Source: Asterella californica | Lineage: Eukaryota > Streptophyta > Marchantiopsida > Marchantiales > Aytoniaceae | Length of the DNA stretch: 64,000 bases | Assembly: GCA_036924285.1 (NCBI GenBank) | Contig: JAYKYS010000001.1 | Location: 10,627,501 to 10,691,500 of the forward strand | Reading direction: 5' to 3' | Shown here: piece by piece, positions 1 through 12,350 of the stretch | How the letters are laid out: each line of letters starts with the position of its first letter | Position numbering within the stretch: position 1 is the stretch's first letter | Notes under the pieces: generated by a model | Databases searched by the model: none | What the model saw: the letters and a program-made list of their open reading frames with translations, nothing else | Told to the model about the DNA's origin: nothing | Translations under genes and position numbers: made by a program

Positions 1-2570
1 CTTCCCTTCACTAGTCTGACATGTCTTTGTCTTCCTACTCGCAATCTATCCGCACAACAGACTCAAGACAATTGCACTCTGTTCTTCTGACTTCTCACCT
101 CTCGTACACACTCAGAAGAAGCTTACTGCGCGGTGGGAAGACATGACCCTCGACCATTCTGTCCAGATTCTGCCAGCAAGACTTCTCACGATTCTCTCCT
201 AAGTTTGGGAAGAAGAAGGAATGGTTGCTATGGGTCGGACAGAAGAGATCCGAAATGGACCCTCACGTCTTCTCGCTCATTTTGCCAACCTTTCAGTCTT
301 CTAGTCTCTCTAGGAAGATGTGGAGTTGAGAAGCTTGGAAGACCGGGAGGCACAGGCCTAGTTCCCGACTTCCAACTTCTCGAAATAACAAAACAACTCA
401 CTAAGCCACTCAGGATTCGTACCAAGCCTCTCTTAACACAAAAGCAAATCAAATCTACTCTTGATACGAATTGGTTATAGTCTACTTCCGAAGACAGTCA
501 AGTTTCAGAAGCGTCTTCCGAAGATGTTTCAATCTTCCGAAGCGTCTTTTGTTCAAGGTTTCGGGGGTAGAGGGGTAGTAAAGGTAGGAAAACTGATAGC
601 TGGGATCGTCAATTTGTGGACGATGGGTAGGAAGCTCGAATTGAACTCAAGAAGAAGTAGGAAGATGCCTGACAGAAATTGAGCAGCGCTTCCGCACCCA
701 ATGTCACAATAGGAAAAATGGGGATGGGGATAATCGATCAGGCTGCCTGCAACCAACCGGGGAAGCGCCGGGAATATCAAACAGAGGCGAGAAGCAGTGA
801 GAAGGGAGAAGAACATGGGAAGAACCTCTACAGTCTTATGTCTGCTTCCTTAGTTGTCTTCGACCTTCCGCGCGCCTCTGGCTCTGGTCCTAGCTCCAAT
901 GCGATTCCACTGAGCTGCGTCTGTCGTCAGGTCCTGTCTACACCTCAATCGATTAAACCGCCCATCTCCGATTCTACTCAGCTGCTTCCAATGTCAGCTT
1001 CCGGGAGTTCACAGAGAACGCTCTTCACTCCCTATGCTTCCGGCGCTTCAGCAATTCGACCTCGCCTTCCTTCTAGCTTCTAATCGATCCTATCCTCACT
1101 CAATTTCACCTCGCTGCCTGCTCACTCGAAGCTCACCCTCTGAAATCGATCTTCTCAAGCAGTGCTTGCTGCGGGAAGTTGGAATGCGCTAATGCGCTTC
1201 CTCCGCATCTTCCCCGCAGATTAGGGGTTTCGACCCTAGGTGACTTACCCGACCTTCCTATCACCTTGGTGTTACCTAGTAGGTACACCTACTCTTTTAC
1301 CTGGAAATTCATGGTTAGGCCTTCGCGGTCGCTGTCTTCCGGAAGATGGGTGCCCTTCGCCGTCTTCCCGTTTGCCGTCGTCTTCCCGTCTTCCGGAGAC
1401 GCAACTGAGAAGACGTTTTCCGGAAGACGGTCGTCTTCCGAAGAAGTCAACTTCTTATTAAAAAGCTCATAAGATCATCTTCCTTCTAAGGAAGCAGTAA
1501 TCTTAAGTAACAACGCTTCTTCAGTTATACAAACAAGTTATTAATCTTAAAAATTTTAAAAATTCGTGATCTTGTAATTTGTGGGCACCACAGGGTATTC
1601 TTTCTCTCATAAGATCGAGATAGATTCGAGACACATCATATCTGATGTGCGGTCAGTTATTTATCTCGCATGGATAAAGTCTCATGTGAGAAATCTGTAC
1701 AAGAGCTATGACTGAACCACATGGGATGCCTAGGTTAGCCAAGAGCAGAGATCTACACATGCAGTCATTACAACATCGTTTGTCTTTATTCATGAAGTTC
1801 CTCTTGAGTCAAGAGAGTGATTGAGAGTACACACTGAACTATTCTGGGATTGTTCGAGACAAGTTTTCTTTCTCCGTGCTTTTGTTTCATTGGCTATCTC
1901 GTGCTCCTCATGACATGGAGAGATCGTTTGCATGTCCTTCTGTCGAGATGGTCAGTGAGAGCTGATATGTACATGATGAGAGAGGATTAGGTCTTTGTGA
2001 TAGATGTGGTTATCACTGTAGAGCCCACTTGTTCAATTTTTGATAGAAGATGCTTGAAATGTAGAAGTTCGTTTGAAGAAGAATAGCTTAGTTTTAGTGA
2101 AGAAGATCATTTGTGAAAAGAGGAGTCTTCTTAGGAAGAGTCTTCGTCGGAAGACCTCTGTAGATAGAAGATGAAGAGAAAGAAGACTTCTTAAAGAATA
2201 GTCTCTTCACGAGCAATTAGTGGAATTCGCAGAAGGGTACTACGAAGAAAGAATAGGTTCTCCTGAAGAGAGACAAGAACCGCAAGAGGCGAGGGCGAAG
2301 AAGGTCTACGTACTCCATTGTCAGGCCTGTAGAGATGAACGAGAGGTGAATTCGGCATGTGTGAGACGTTTGAAGCTAACTATGTACTCAGAAAATCAGT
2401 TCATTATCCAAATTTGTTTTTATCGTGTAGTGGTTTTCTACTCTCAGAGAAAACGTTGAGAAGAAGAGAGTGAATTCAGACGAAGCCTAGCGCATTTGGG
2501 CAAAGACTATCTCGGACGAAGTCTAGCGCATTTAGACAAAAACTAACCCGTAGAGCGAATACAGCTATCT
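1..2570. other. Gene-free region rich in GTCTTC/GAAGAC words
   Basis: I see no convincing gene here. Short ORFs on both strands are Ser/Arg-rich and overlap one another, as expected from a low-complexity base pattern. The words GTCTTC, CTTCCG and GAAGAC recur throughout, and around 1335-1450 they join into palindromes such as TCTTCCGGAAGA and CGTCTTCCGAAG. The bias continues into the ORF at 2784-4053 and on to about 4.9 kb, so this is probably one old repetitive unit. Confidence 0.45.
1335..1450. repeat. Cluster of TCTTCCGGAAGA-type palindromes
   Basis: About 115 bp hold at least four copies of a short inverted motif around CTTCCGGAAG or CTTCCGAAG, separated by runs of CGTCTTCCCG. The sequence shows the repetition directly. 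Its role (replication, protein binding or simple expansion) is unknown. Confidence 0.6.
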
Positions 2571-2783
2571 TTATAAGATATGATGTCAGTAACGTCGAAG
2601 TTATCGAGGATTAGAGTCTTTGAGTTGGATCAGGAGGAACTTCGTCACCTTCGGCCGAAGCTGAAGGAGTTAGGTTTAAGCTTCCTAACGTGGGGAGGTT
2701 GGACCCGAGTGTGTGACAAGTTCATCAGCCAGATTTGAAGCCATGCAGCCAAAGATAGATATGCAAGGTCAAGAAACTAGACA

Positions 2784-4053
2784 GTGGAGAATTGGACGAA
2801 GGTCTTGCTGGACGAAGCCGACGAGAAGGGAGATATGCTCTTCGATCATTCGTCGATGAAGGCTTACACGATTGAAAGAACAGACTATGGAGAACTCTTT
2901 GTGCACTCGAGTCACCCAACGAATGACTACAAGTTAGCCAAATACAAGAACCCGGTGAAGAGAAAGATCGCTGAAGCGGTGATGTTGATCCTAAGTCTTA
3001 GTAGGACCACCTACTTGTCAACGTGAAAGGTGTGTTTCTTCGAGAACTTGTTCGTAGAAAAGCGATCATATTGGGCGAAGATTTTCCACGACGAAGTGCA
3101 GCGTCTGTGGACCAATCAGGATTTGTTTACTTGGGCGGTTTTGTCTCCGTCTTCTACTTCAGAATGGGTTGGCTGAACGAGAGCGAGCATAAGCAGTTGG
3201 GATTTGATCCAGACGAAGACAAAGACATCAAAGGAGAAGACCTTTCACCTGTTCGAGAAGAAGAAGAGAAGGTGCCGAGCGAAGGTGTACAGCCACATGA
3301 GATTTTGCCGAAGGCTCCAACGAAAGTCAGACAGGAGGGTGCTGAACCAGCGGTGGACGTACCAGTAGCCGCGGACGAAGACGAAGAGAAGCGCAGGAGT
3401 AAGAGGAAGAGAAGTCTTCCGACTATGCCTCAGGAGAAGCCGAAGACGAGGAAGAAGGAGACTATTGAGCTGAGCAGTTCAGAGGTCAAGATAGAGGAGG
3501 AGCCACTCTTCTGCGAAGAGATTTCAGAGGGGTCAGCACTTGACGATGTGGATATGTTTCGGAGGGCTATGCTCTTCGACGATGAGGTGGTAGTACCGGT
3601 GCTACGTCTTTTGGAGGAGAACCGGACTGAGTATGAAGAGGAGGCATGGAAGAATATGTCTCTGACGGAGATGATTTCTTTTGTACACTTCATCAAACGG
3701 AACTGGCGGGAAGAGAAGAACAATCTTCGCGAAGAGGCGAGGAATGCGACTAAGTTGAGACTGGAAGCCGAGAAGGAGACCGAAGATCTACGACGCCAGT
3801 GTGACGAGTTGAGACGACTGTGAAGACACACGAAGAGGAGCTTAAGGTGTCGACGAAGAGCTTCTCCAAGCGACTTCAAGACTTAGCGAATCAGAAGGCA
3901 GACTTGCAGCGAAGTCGTGAACGGTACCAGGTCACCGTTATTAAACTTACAAAGGAAAAGGAGGATTTGAAGACGAAGGTTGAAGAGTCTGTATGCCGGC
4001 CTGTCTCTCACTCAAGGGTACCTCAGATGACTAGGATTACTAGTGCACCTTAA
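2784..4053 (+). pseudogene. Broken acidic, coiled-coil ORF, probably mobile-element derived
   Basis: Three reading-frame segments follow one another: 2784-3026 (80 aa), 3023-3823 (266 codons, opening at GTG) and 3820-4053 (77 aa). Just after 3026 a different frame reads as better coding sequence for about 45 codons (motifs WAKIFHDEVQ and LFTWAVL) before a stop, which suggests frameshifts rather than separate genes. The middle segment has an acidic and basic hinge (KRRSKRKRS, then ETIELSSSE) followed by a Glu/Arg/Leu-rich stretch likely to form a coiled coil that runs on into the third segment. I do not recognise the family. The layout (globular N-part, charged hinge, coiled-coil C-part) resembles gag-like or transposon-borne plant ORFs, but that is inference. 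A spliced functional gene is possible but less likely. Confidence 0.4.
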
Positions 4054-5940
4054 TTACAAAGATTCAATTATACCCATGCTCACTTCACTCAACACTCTGA
4101 CCCTATGGTCACATCGGTTCCTCTAATAGCGTTCCTGCAAACAAGTTCTAACCCCGCTCTCCACATTGCATCACATAGTACTCAAGGACTCCCAAGATCT
4201 CCAATGCTCACTTTACTTATAGACAGGAAAATGAGAGTGTCTTCCACCCTCTCAACTCCTCCTTATATACTCTACAACTTCTTACCGTGGTAACTTTCAC
4301 TAAGTTATGTTACCGCACAGTGCAGGCGGACACGAACCCCGACGGTGTGAAAGCGCGCCTTTCTAGACTTCGATAGAAAATAGATAGAGAGATAAGCGAG
4401 ATACGAGCGTACGCGGAGGTGTAGTTAGAAGAGTTCAAAGCACAGTTAGGCTTAGGATTGTAGATTCGGTGAAAATGAAGATAGATCGTAAGGTAGTGAA
4501 GGTCTTCCGCCTTCTTAGGAAGAAAAGAAGTTAGGTTAAGAAGATGAGTATATAAGCGACCCGACCTTTGAAGATGGGTCTTTTTCCATATTTTCAGTTC
4601 TTTATTTATTAGTTTATATTTCTCAAAAGTGCGGAACAAATGTTGTGAATGATTTGGGCGAAGACGATTTCCTCTGAATATTTGGAGCTTGCTTTTGCAG
4701 GAGTAAATCTGAATGACGAAGATCTTCGTAGGTAGACTTCGGCGAATAGTCTTCGGTGAAAAACGGATATGCGTAGTACGCGAATGAGAGATTAAGACGA
4801 AGATTTGAGAATAAATCAGTTACTACGAAAGTGAAGAGAATGAGTTAAATTGTAAAGAGAGTTTGGAAGATGGTTGCTTCTTCTTGAAGACGGCTTCTTC
4901 AAATAAGAGTGGGTCTTTAAGACTTGAGGATTTAGTTGGAAAAATACTTCTTAGGAAGAGAAGGGCTTATTCTTGAAGCCTTAATGTGAAATTTGTGTTC
5001 TTTTGTCCTTTCAGAAAAAGGTTAGTAACATTTCAGTAGTATTTTGCATTCTTCATTCATTCACATCTTTGTCTTCTCGAATCTTTTATCTGTGTTGTTG
5101 GAAGGGTCTCTGATCAAGAACTATTCATTGTCGTATGTATTCAATTTGTCAGTTGTGCTTGGGTTTGGTTTCTTATCAAACTTAAACTCTTATCCGGATA
5201 TTATTCTATTCCATAAGAATAACAGAGAACTTCTAGAATTATCATTGTGACGTTGTTGTACTGTGATTTGTGTAATTGTTAACTATATTTTTGTGAGAAC
5301 GATCTTTACTATTTCTGATACATTTGGTTTCTCTGGGTCGTTACAATCACACATCCTACATGAGATTCGATGACGACATATATGATCACCCATCTCTTAA
5401 GATGGGCTGCAAGCATGGCCACAACAGCGAAGGTAACCAACTAAGGGTATGCAAGAAAGACATCGCTTCATCCCCCTAGCCTTGGAGATATATAGATCAT
5501 CAGCCTTGAAGTTTGATGTTTTTATTTGAGATTGTGCTAGAGCCTATCATGAGAGGCGTCATGGGTATCACTTTTTTTTTCTTTCTGCACTACGTTCTTT
5601 AGACAATGTGTTTCCATTGCTCTATAAAAAGCTTTAGCAAGTGGTCCACATGAGAGCAACTGCAGTAGGTGATGATACTTCATGTGCACACGTTGTATGC
5701 ATGAGTTTTGATTTACCAGTGTGTGATATTTTAGGAGTGATAGATGACTTTCGAGCTACATATAGCGGGGTTTAGTCCCGATGTTCTTCCTCTCTTCGTG
5801 GTGTTGGTTGTTTGATCCTTTGGGTCCCTCTTTCTCTTGTATGGCTTGATGAGATCTTTCCATCTATTGGCTATTCATTGTTTCGCATTCCTTTTCTTTA
5901 TTCTTTCGAAGATACTTTTTCTTTCTACAGAGTTCTTGAC
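4054..5940. other. Intergenic, no feature recognised
   Basis: The GAAGAC bias fades by about 4.9 kb. After that the DNA is AT-rich with only short unsupported ORFs. I see no repeat, RNA gene or domain. Confidence 0.4.
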
Positions 5941-5954
5941 AGTTTTCAGTAAAA

Positions 5955-6220
5955 ATTCTGAAAATATAAAACCACTATAATGCATGAATTAAAGTGGGCT
6001 CAGGTGATTATGCAAAACTTTATTATCGAAATGAATTTTCTTGCTTAACCAAATTATTATATTCTGAATACATGAAAACACTATAATGCATGAATTGAAG
6101 TGGACTTAGGTGATTATGCAAAGCTTTATTATGGAAATGAATTTTCTTGCTTAACCTAATTAGTGTATTCTGAAAATATGAAAACACTGTAATACATGGA
6201 TTGGATGGATTAGACATAGA
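5955..6220. repeat. 106-bp tandem repeat, about 2.4 copies
   Basis: The unit begins with ATTCTGAAAATA and contains TATAATGCATGAATT, GGTGATTATGCAAA and TTTTCTTGCTTAACC. Copies start at 5955, 6061 and 6167, exactly 106 bp apart, with about 90 percent identity by eye. The ORF on the minus strand across it is a by-product of the repeat. Confidence 0.85.
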
Positions 6221-6459
6221 CTATGATTGGACTCAACTTATGTCAGATAACTTAGAAGGAGAAGTTTTGCATTTACAAGAGCTCGTCTCAGAACAAAAGA
6301 AAGTTGGAACTGTTGAAACTTTCTTAGGAATGACCATGACTCATCTTTTGATACATTAGGAGATCTTGAGAGGAAGAGACGGTGTCGTAGCGAGAGCCTT
6401 TCCTTTGAGCAAGGGCGTACCTTCTGGCTGTGGTTAGCGATCGATACACAGCAGAGCGA

Positions 6460-6960
6460 CTAGTATCTCGTAGATTTCTCTCTAACTTCCTCGATAACTA
6501 AGCACTTTCTTTCTCTCAGTAAAGGGTCAAGATAACTACACGAAAACGTTGGATGATCATGGGCACGACAAACGGGATATGTGATGACATGATCTCTCGG
6601 TAGTATTCCTCTCCGAAGTTTCTCACTACTAGGGCTTCGTACATGGCTTTGGGTCGACAGATGTGTCTTATCTCGCACTGGGTGTTAAAGTTTACAGGAG
6701 AGAGCTGATTTAGATCCATCCTTCGTTAGATGAGAATAAAGACGGTGAGATCCCATTCTTGACCGTAAGTGACAACAGGTAAGATCACAGGGACAAGCGA
6801 GAGCATGACTTGCGCGGTAAAGTTATGCCCGAAGGATCCTATCAGAAATTGTTGAAAGTGAACTCGTTCCATATACATCAGTTTAATCGAGAAAGGGTTT
6901 CGAAAAGGGAATCTGGGCGGTAAGTAGAGTCCTTCGTCCATCTCTCACAACATGTGCACT
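6460..6960 (-). pseudogene. Decayed ORF with duplicated ~65-aa module
   Basis: Two adjoining minus-strand segments, 6726-6941 and 6516-6719, each encode a similar module of about 65 residues. The first reads PFSIKLMYMERVHFQQFL, then SFGHNF, and ends TVFILI. The second reads EIRHICRPKAMYEALVVRNF, then GEEYYREI, and ends VVILTLY. The same two modules in the same order occur at 63614-64000 (PFHIKLMYLRREHF..., EIRYVCRPKSLHREFVIRNF...), just upstream of a retrotransposon gag. The repeated protein-level match shows this was once coding and dispersed. The family is unknown to me. There is no gag or pol beside this copy. Confidence 0.5.
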
Positions 6961-8673
6961 CCAACTACAAAGGTATATCGATCCATAAAACTCTGATTCA
7001 GTCTCATAGGATCACCACGAACTCTCCACGAACAATCTCTTGGATTTTTTCCCAGGTCGAATGCCCCCACACAGGTCACTCCTCTTTGCTTAAAAGTTTC
7101 GAACACAAAACAAGGATAGGTGCAAGCTCCCTAACCTAGCAACCCAAGCGTCACGGACCGATGAGGTGGCGCACATGCACATCGCATGTTTGGTGCCGTC
7201 ATACTCATCCACGTGTGGGTCTTCTGGGTGAAAGGTTCTAATGCATGCACCGTAACGTGTCCCAAAAACCGGAGACTAGGCTAGACAAGTAGTCGACTCT
7301 ACAGATCAAGGATCGCACTTTGCCACGTTGAGTGCGAACCTAACAACCACATGACGTGGATACAACGTAGGTCGCTAAAGTCATATCTACGTCTAGAATA
7401 CTCCCCAAAGCAATACAAATGTCGCACTGGATACTTTTCAGCCAGCTGTCGCTAACAACTCGAGACCTAGAGTAGATATCGTTGCCGATACAACTCGGCA
7501 GAAAAACTAGCGAACTTTCACACATGATAGGTACAGATCTACAGCTCAGTCTCCTCTCAAACTTGCCACGTAGGTAGTATACTAAAATCTCTACTTGCAG
7601 GTCAAATTTCAGGAAGATCTGACGGCTAGATCTCCTCCCACAATTAACACAAATCCACAGAAACTAACACGCACTTCTAATCTCAGATTCAGGACAGAAG
7701 CTTCTTCGACTAAATGAACCGTCCACTTCCACTCCAACTTCCTGTGCTATCAATTCAGAAGGTAAACTCACTACACAGGAAATTTGAGCCGATTTGACCG
7801 TTCTGATCGTCCTCCATAAATCTGCAAACTCGCTGCTTCAGATTGACAGCTTTCTGCACCCCGTCGCCTTCAAATCGCCATTGCGCTCAATCCGCAGAAC
7901 ATCCGGTGGTGAAATTTGTGGTCAGAGCTTCAGCAGCTGACAGACTACAAGCTCATGAAATCTGGTCTCAATCTGACGGTTCAATCACTCAAACCCCTTA
8001 ATCTTACAATCGGAAGAGAAACTCTTGTACTCTCATCACTCTATGAACTTCAAATTGTCATAACGTATGCCCTGGACCTCCAAATCGAGTGAAATTTGTG
8101 GTCAGATTGCTCCTCCCGTCGAGAGCTCTCCGCCCATGCCCTCTGATCTCCAAAATCCCTCGTCAAAGTGCCCCGAACCTCCCAGAGCGCACACTTAGGT
8201 AGATGACAAGTTATCTTCACTTTTGGGTGGACCAATGGGAAGTTAAAGGACTCAACCTTGTCCTTTTCTGCCCCATGGAGACCCCCAGCAGATAATAGAG
8301 CATTCTAAGCTCATAAGAGCAATGTTTTAGATCCCATTACACCACAACTTTTACAACTGTGTGCAAAACCGTACTTATACGGGTAATTTACATATTAACT
8401 GGTCCCACAACAGGACAACGGTCGTCTTTTTTGTCTCTGACATCACACGTGAATCCATGGAGATTAGCAAGGAGTGAGCAATGATGATGCAAGTAAGCAT
8501 TCTGTTCTCTTTTCATTCTCTTCTGTCTTTGTTCAAAATTGTCAAGAGACTGTTGTCAGTGTTTCTTGCCTGTTAGTTTAAGTGTATAATTTCTTTTGTT
8601 TGTTTACGTTATGGGGTTGAAGAAATTTATTCCTCGTTTCAGTATTTCTTAGTGCGAATAGCAGACCTCAATG
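6961..8673. other. Intergenic with degenerate repeated phrases
   Basis: No gene is supported. Between 7600 and 8110 the phrase GAAATTTGTGGTCAGA and variants followed by CTGACGG recur at roughly 130-180-bp spacing (near 7602, 7777, 7913, 7957 and 8089), which suggests an old tandem array or LTR-like debris. Confidence 0.35.
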
Positions 8674-8925
8674 GCATTGAGTGCACTTCGTACCATTGCG
8701 ACGAGATCTCAATCGTATTGGCATGTTCACTTAGTGCAGTGCGATCAAGGCTTATCACATTGAGCGTACTTTGTGCTAGTGTGATGAGACCTCGATCGCA
8801 CTAGCAATGGCTCTTAGTGCAGTGCGATCAAGACTTATCTCATTAAGGTACTTCATACTATTATGACGAGACCTCGATCGCACTAGCAGTGGCACTTAGT
8901 GCGATCAAGTCTTGATCACACTCAT
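8674..8925. repeat. 83-84-bp tandem repeat, 3 copies
   Basis: Units start at 8674, 8758 and 8841 with CATTGAG/CATTAAG. They share GACCTCGATCGCACTAGCA and TTAGTGCAGTGCGATCAAG. The repeated GCGATC and CTCGATCGCAC words give the array an internally palindromic look. It is non-coding. Confidence 0.85.
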
Positions 8926-9056
8926 AGCATGGGTGCAAAATCCTTTTTACTCTCAAATGATTTAGGATCATCTGACACTCGTCTTGTGAACAGGAGAAGA
9001 GAAGAGAAGACAAAACTGATACACGGCTCGCGAGCAAAAGAAAAGAGGAGGAGACT

Positions 9057-9344
9057 TTGAACTTGAAAATAGCAGAAGCTAAACGGACAGAAGAAGAAAT
9101 GAACGAGCGTGTGCAGACACTCGAAAGAATAGCCCGAACTTCAGAAGGGTTGCAAGGTCTAAAAGTTGAGGTTACCTGTCTTCGTTCTCCGAAGTGTTTT
9201 TACTCCAGATTATTGGATCCAACTCTGATGAAGAGGAAAACACTCATTTTTTGGATAATGAATGGGTTGTTGATAAAAGTGGTCAGCAATAAGTTGGAGC
9301 TCCAAGGAGCTAAAGAGAGAGATTATCGGGTTGAAACATGTTAG
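9057..9344 (+). other. Short ORF, possibly decayed coding sequence
   Basis: The first 45 codons are Glu/Lys/Arg-rich and could be a helix (IAEAKRTEEEMNERVQTLER). A second frame over 9210-9420 also reads as plausible coding (SDEEENTHFLDNEWVVD, then RYLLSRLSSFD) with scattered stops. This looks like a decayed acidic or helical ORF, perhaps related to the one at 2784-4053, but there is no decisive motif. Confidence 0.2.
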
Positions 9345-9927
9345 AAAGATCTATGCTACGTTGTGCGAAAAGGAGTGAGGGAGTTCATAGATATCTTTTA
9401 TCAAGACTTTCGAGTTTTGATATAGACATCATGTACACTGAGTGATTGTTATGAAATTCTTTGATCGATGGAGAATAAAAAATATCTCTCAACAGGAATC
9501 ACTCCGGATCAGATAAGTTTTCAATGTATCTTTTATCATTAAGTGTCTATAGTCTTTTAAGTTTTGAAACTTCTCTCCTTTTCATTTTTGAATATTTTGT
9601 CTGTACTTACTCTCCCTAAAGTTTTGATTTATCCATATCTGTAAAATCTTTGCACAGTCCATGTGTACTCGTTTCAAGACCATAAGAGAAGCCGCAACTA
9701 ATAATTTTCTGTATTTAAAAGTTTTTTCTCGACTGTTTTCTTATAATTTGTACACATGAGATTGTTGTTGATCAATGACTCTCTTGAGAAGAATAGTACC
9801 AACCATCCGTTCAGTGTTGTTCATCCTCTTTCTTTTCACCGGAGTCCGTAGACATGGACAGAGATGACTATCTCTTGAATGTTATGTTACCATGGTTAAA
9901 GACACGAGGAAATAACTTACTAAAAAC

Positions 9928-11600
9928 TCAGACTTTTATCGAAGTAAAATATACACAAGTTTTCGGATGAGATCCCTTATTAGCTTTAAAAAGCTTTTGG
10001 AGCACTATGTGTGAAGAGCAGACTGAATTGATATGACGTTCTTGCACAATTACAACATTCAGAGTGAAAAGTGGACCGTCCCACCAAGTGAGTAAAGACA
10101 TTGAGTGCAAATTCTGATCCCAAAGTGAACTTCTCATGTGATTTTCATAGTGCGATGTAGTACTCAATGCACTTTTTTGAAATTGAGTTCCTACACGCAT
10201 TCGTCTACTCGACAAACAACATAAATAATCGTTTTTTGTGCGCAATGCAAAAAACTTTATGTCAATACTACTAAGAAAATACATCAAGGTTTGAATAAAA
10301 TTCCACCCAGACTTCTATTATGCTGGAGATAAATTCTAAGAATTTCATTCTTTTGATATATCCCGGTGGCATGGGTAGACATATTTTCATTGAGTAAAAC
10401 ATTGTGGAGCATGGGCACAACAACCTACCCATATAACTAGAAATTGATTCTCATATCTTTCTTTCAAATACGTTCTAACTTGCTCCAAGGAATCCCAACG
10501 AGACTTAAATACCTATGCAGTGTTCATTCGTCACCTTAGCATGTACTAAACAAGTAGTAAAATCTTGTTTTTCTTTGTCTCTTGTAGTCATCCAAAACGA
10601 TAGAATAAGATGTCACATGGGTGAATCTCCTGAATCACTGAGTGAATACGGGTCTACCTCAAGCATAAAACTATAGTTGACAATGTATCTCCATAAGATT
10701 GACTTCTTCAAGCAAGTGATATCTTAACAACTCCTCGGCATGCTAGTAAACAGGAAGATGATTCTCTTTGATGACAACACACAACTTGAGCATTCAGTGA
10801 ATAATTGCATTTGTGATCATAATAAGTTTTCTTGTCGAACTGGAACCTCTGTGATAAAGACAAAATAGTCTCATCTATCAATCTTACACATCTTAGGAAT
10901 CCTTTCGTTGCAAAAGCATCCGATATGACACATCTTTCTTCGCAATTTGATCAGCGAATCAATCCTCGATGAATCGACTCGAAAGTCTGCATCACCCTCT
11001 TAGTGTAAAGAACGATCGTTCTATGGGTAATGTCCGAAAGAAGCAGAGAGCATCCTAAAGCAATACCATTCCCATTTTGTCCAAATCTGTCTAGAACAAC
11101 AGCAAGTTGCAAAGATATTGGAGCATGTTTCATGTAACTTTGATTATGAAAACTTGGATATACTTCGACTAAACTCACCAATTCGTGAAATTGCGTCTAT
11201 CTATTCTTGTATGCTATTGAAAAGAGTCGAAAAGAAGATTTTCAAAGTTTCAGAAAAATCCTTTCTCTTTGAAAATGAGAATCGATCTTGCCATTCCAAA
11301 TATCTTGAAGTGCAAAGTACTTGATAAGAACTCTTCATCAGAATCTAGAAACGAACATATCGTGTTCTTCATCAAACGAACTCGTACAATCATCCTTCTG
11401 CACTCTTATCGAGTTTAAATCTTCTCTCATATTGCTGACGCTTGATTCATCTGAACTTGAAGACTTTTCAGAGCTAGAGGATGCGAATATCAATCTCATC
11501 TCAATCTCATCGAAATTCTGTAATAAATATTTTCTCCCGGACACAAGCGGCATGGCAATCACAAAGAAAAGATATATATTTAAGCAATGGTAAACATTGA
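9928..11600 (-). pseudogene. PIF/Harbinger-type transposase, decayed
   Basis: Reading the minus strand from about 11.56 kb downward gives an acidic N-terminal part (SSSEKSSSSDES, 11338-11562). Next comes a helix-turn-helix-like part ending TIVLYTKRVMQTFESI (10951-11181). Then comes a DDE-type core with RLIDETILSLSQRFQFDKKT and YSLNAQVVC, where family members have IDGT and LNxQVVCD. Near 10.45-10.55 kb comes FKSRWDSLEQVRTYL followed by a degenerate W-V-x-C-x-x-x-H motif, which matches the FGxLKxRWxxL...LHN block of Harbinger nucleases. Many stops and shifts separate the parts, so the copy is dead. The assignment rests on motif order. I did not find its terminal repeats. Confidence 0.6.
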
Positions 11601-12350
11601 AGTGAAAACTGATCCATAAACCTAGAACACGGAGCTTGAAACGAGACCCGATGGTAGTTTCTTATACATCACACCGAACACGAGAAAATGCGATCTCCAC
11701 CACGCACTGTTAGTTCCTAGTACACCACCCACTGATATAAATTACACACAAAACCCTCGTAATCCATCCACCGACAAACCTCCACACATAACTTTCGCTT
11801 ACATTCTTATGCAGGAAGTCTTGTGTATTCTTTGCGAGAACCACTGTAGTCATTTTCTGATTTTTGAACTTGTGAAAATACATATCACCTAATCACGTTT
11901 ACATGATAAATCAACGTGAGCATTAACTGTAAGACCTAAATCGTAATGGGCAGTGTACCTCGAGACTTACCGCATTGTCCGGAACTCGGGTCACAGAATC
12001 AACAAGATGGGATACTAACTTTCACAACCCCTAGTAGCCACTACATCTCACTATCACCAATGAGTTCGACTTGTGAAATTTCTATCAGTTGCTAATTCGG
12101 AATTACGAGCAAAGACATGTCAAATGATGACATCGAATTTTATATTTACAGAATATCCTTTTGTACATACCGAATCTTCTCAATCTTCAAAGTTTGCAGG
12201 GAAGCTACAGAGTGATGCTCCGAATTTCTGAAGCAAGTGTCTCCGCAGCCCTCCTCAACATTTCGTCCAGACTATCAATCCTCGCACTGGATGCATGCAG
12301 AGGGTACCAGTCCTCTGGAAAAAGTATAACTGCACGAGTGAATGGGGTTC
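11601..12350. other. Intergenic, nothing recognised
   Basis: This stretch lies between the Harbinger remnant and the inverted-repeat element. It has only short ORFs and no visible repeat. Confidence 0.35.
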
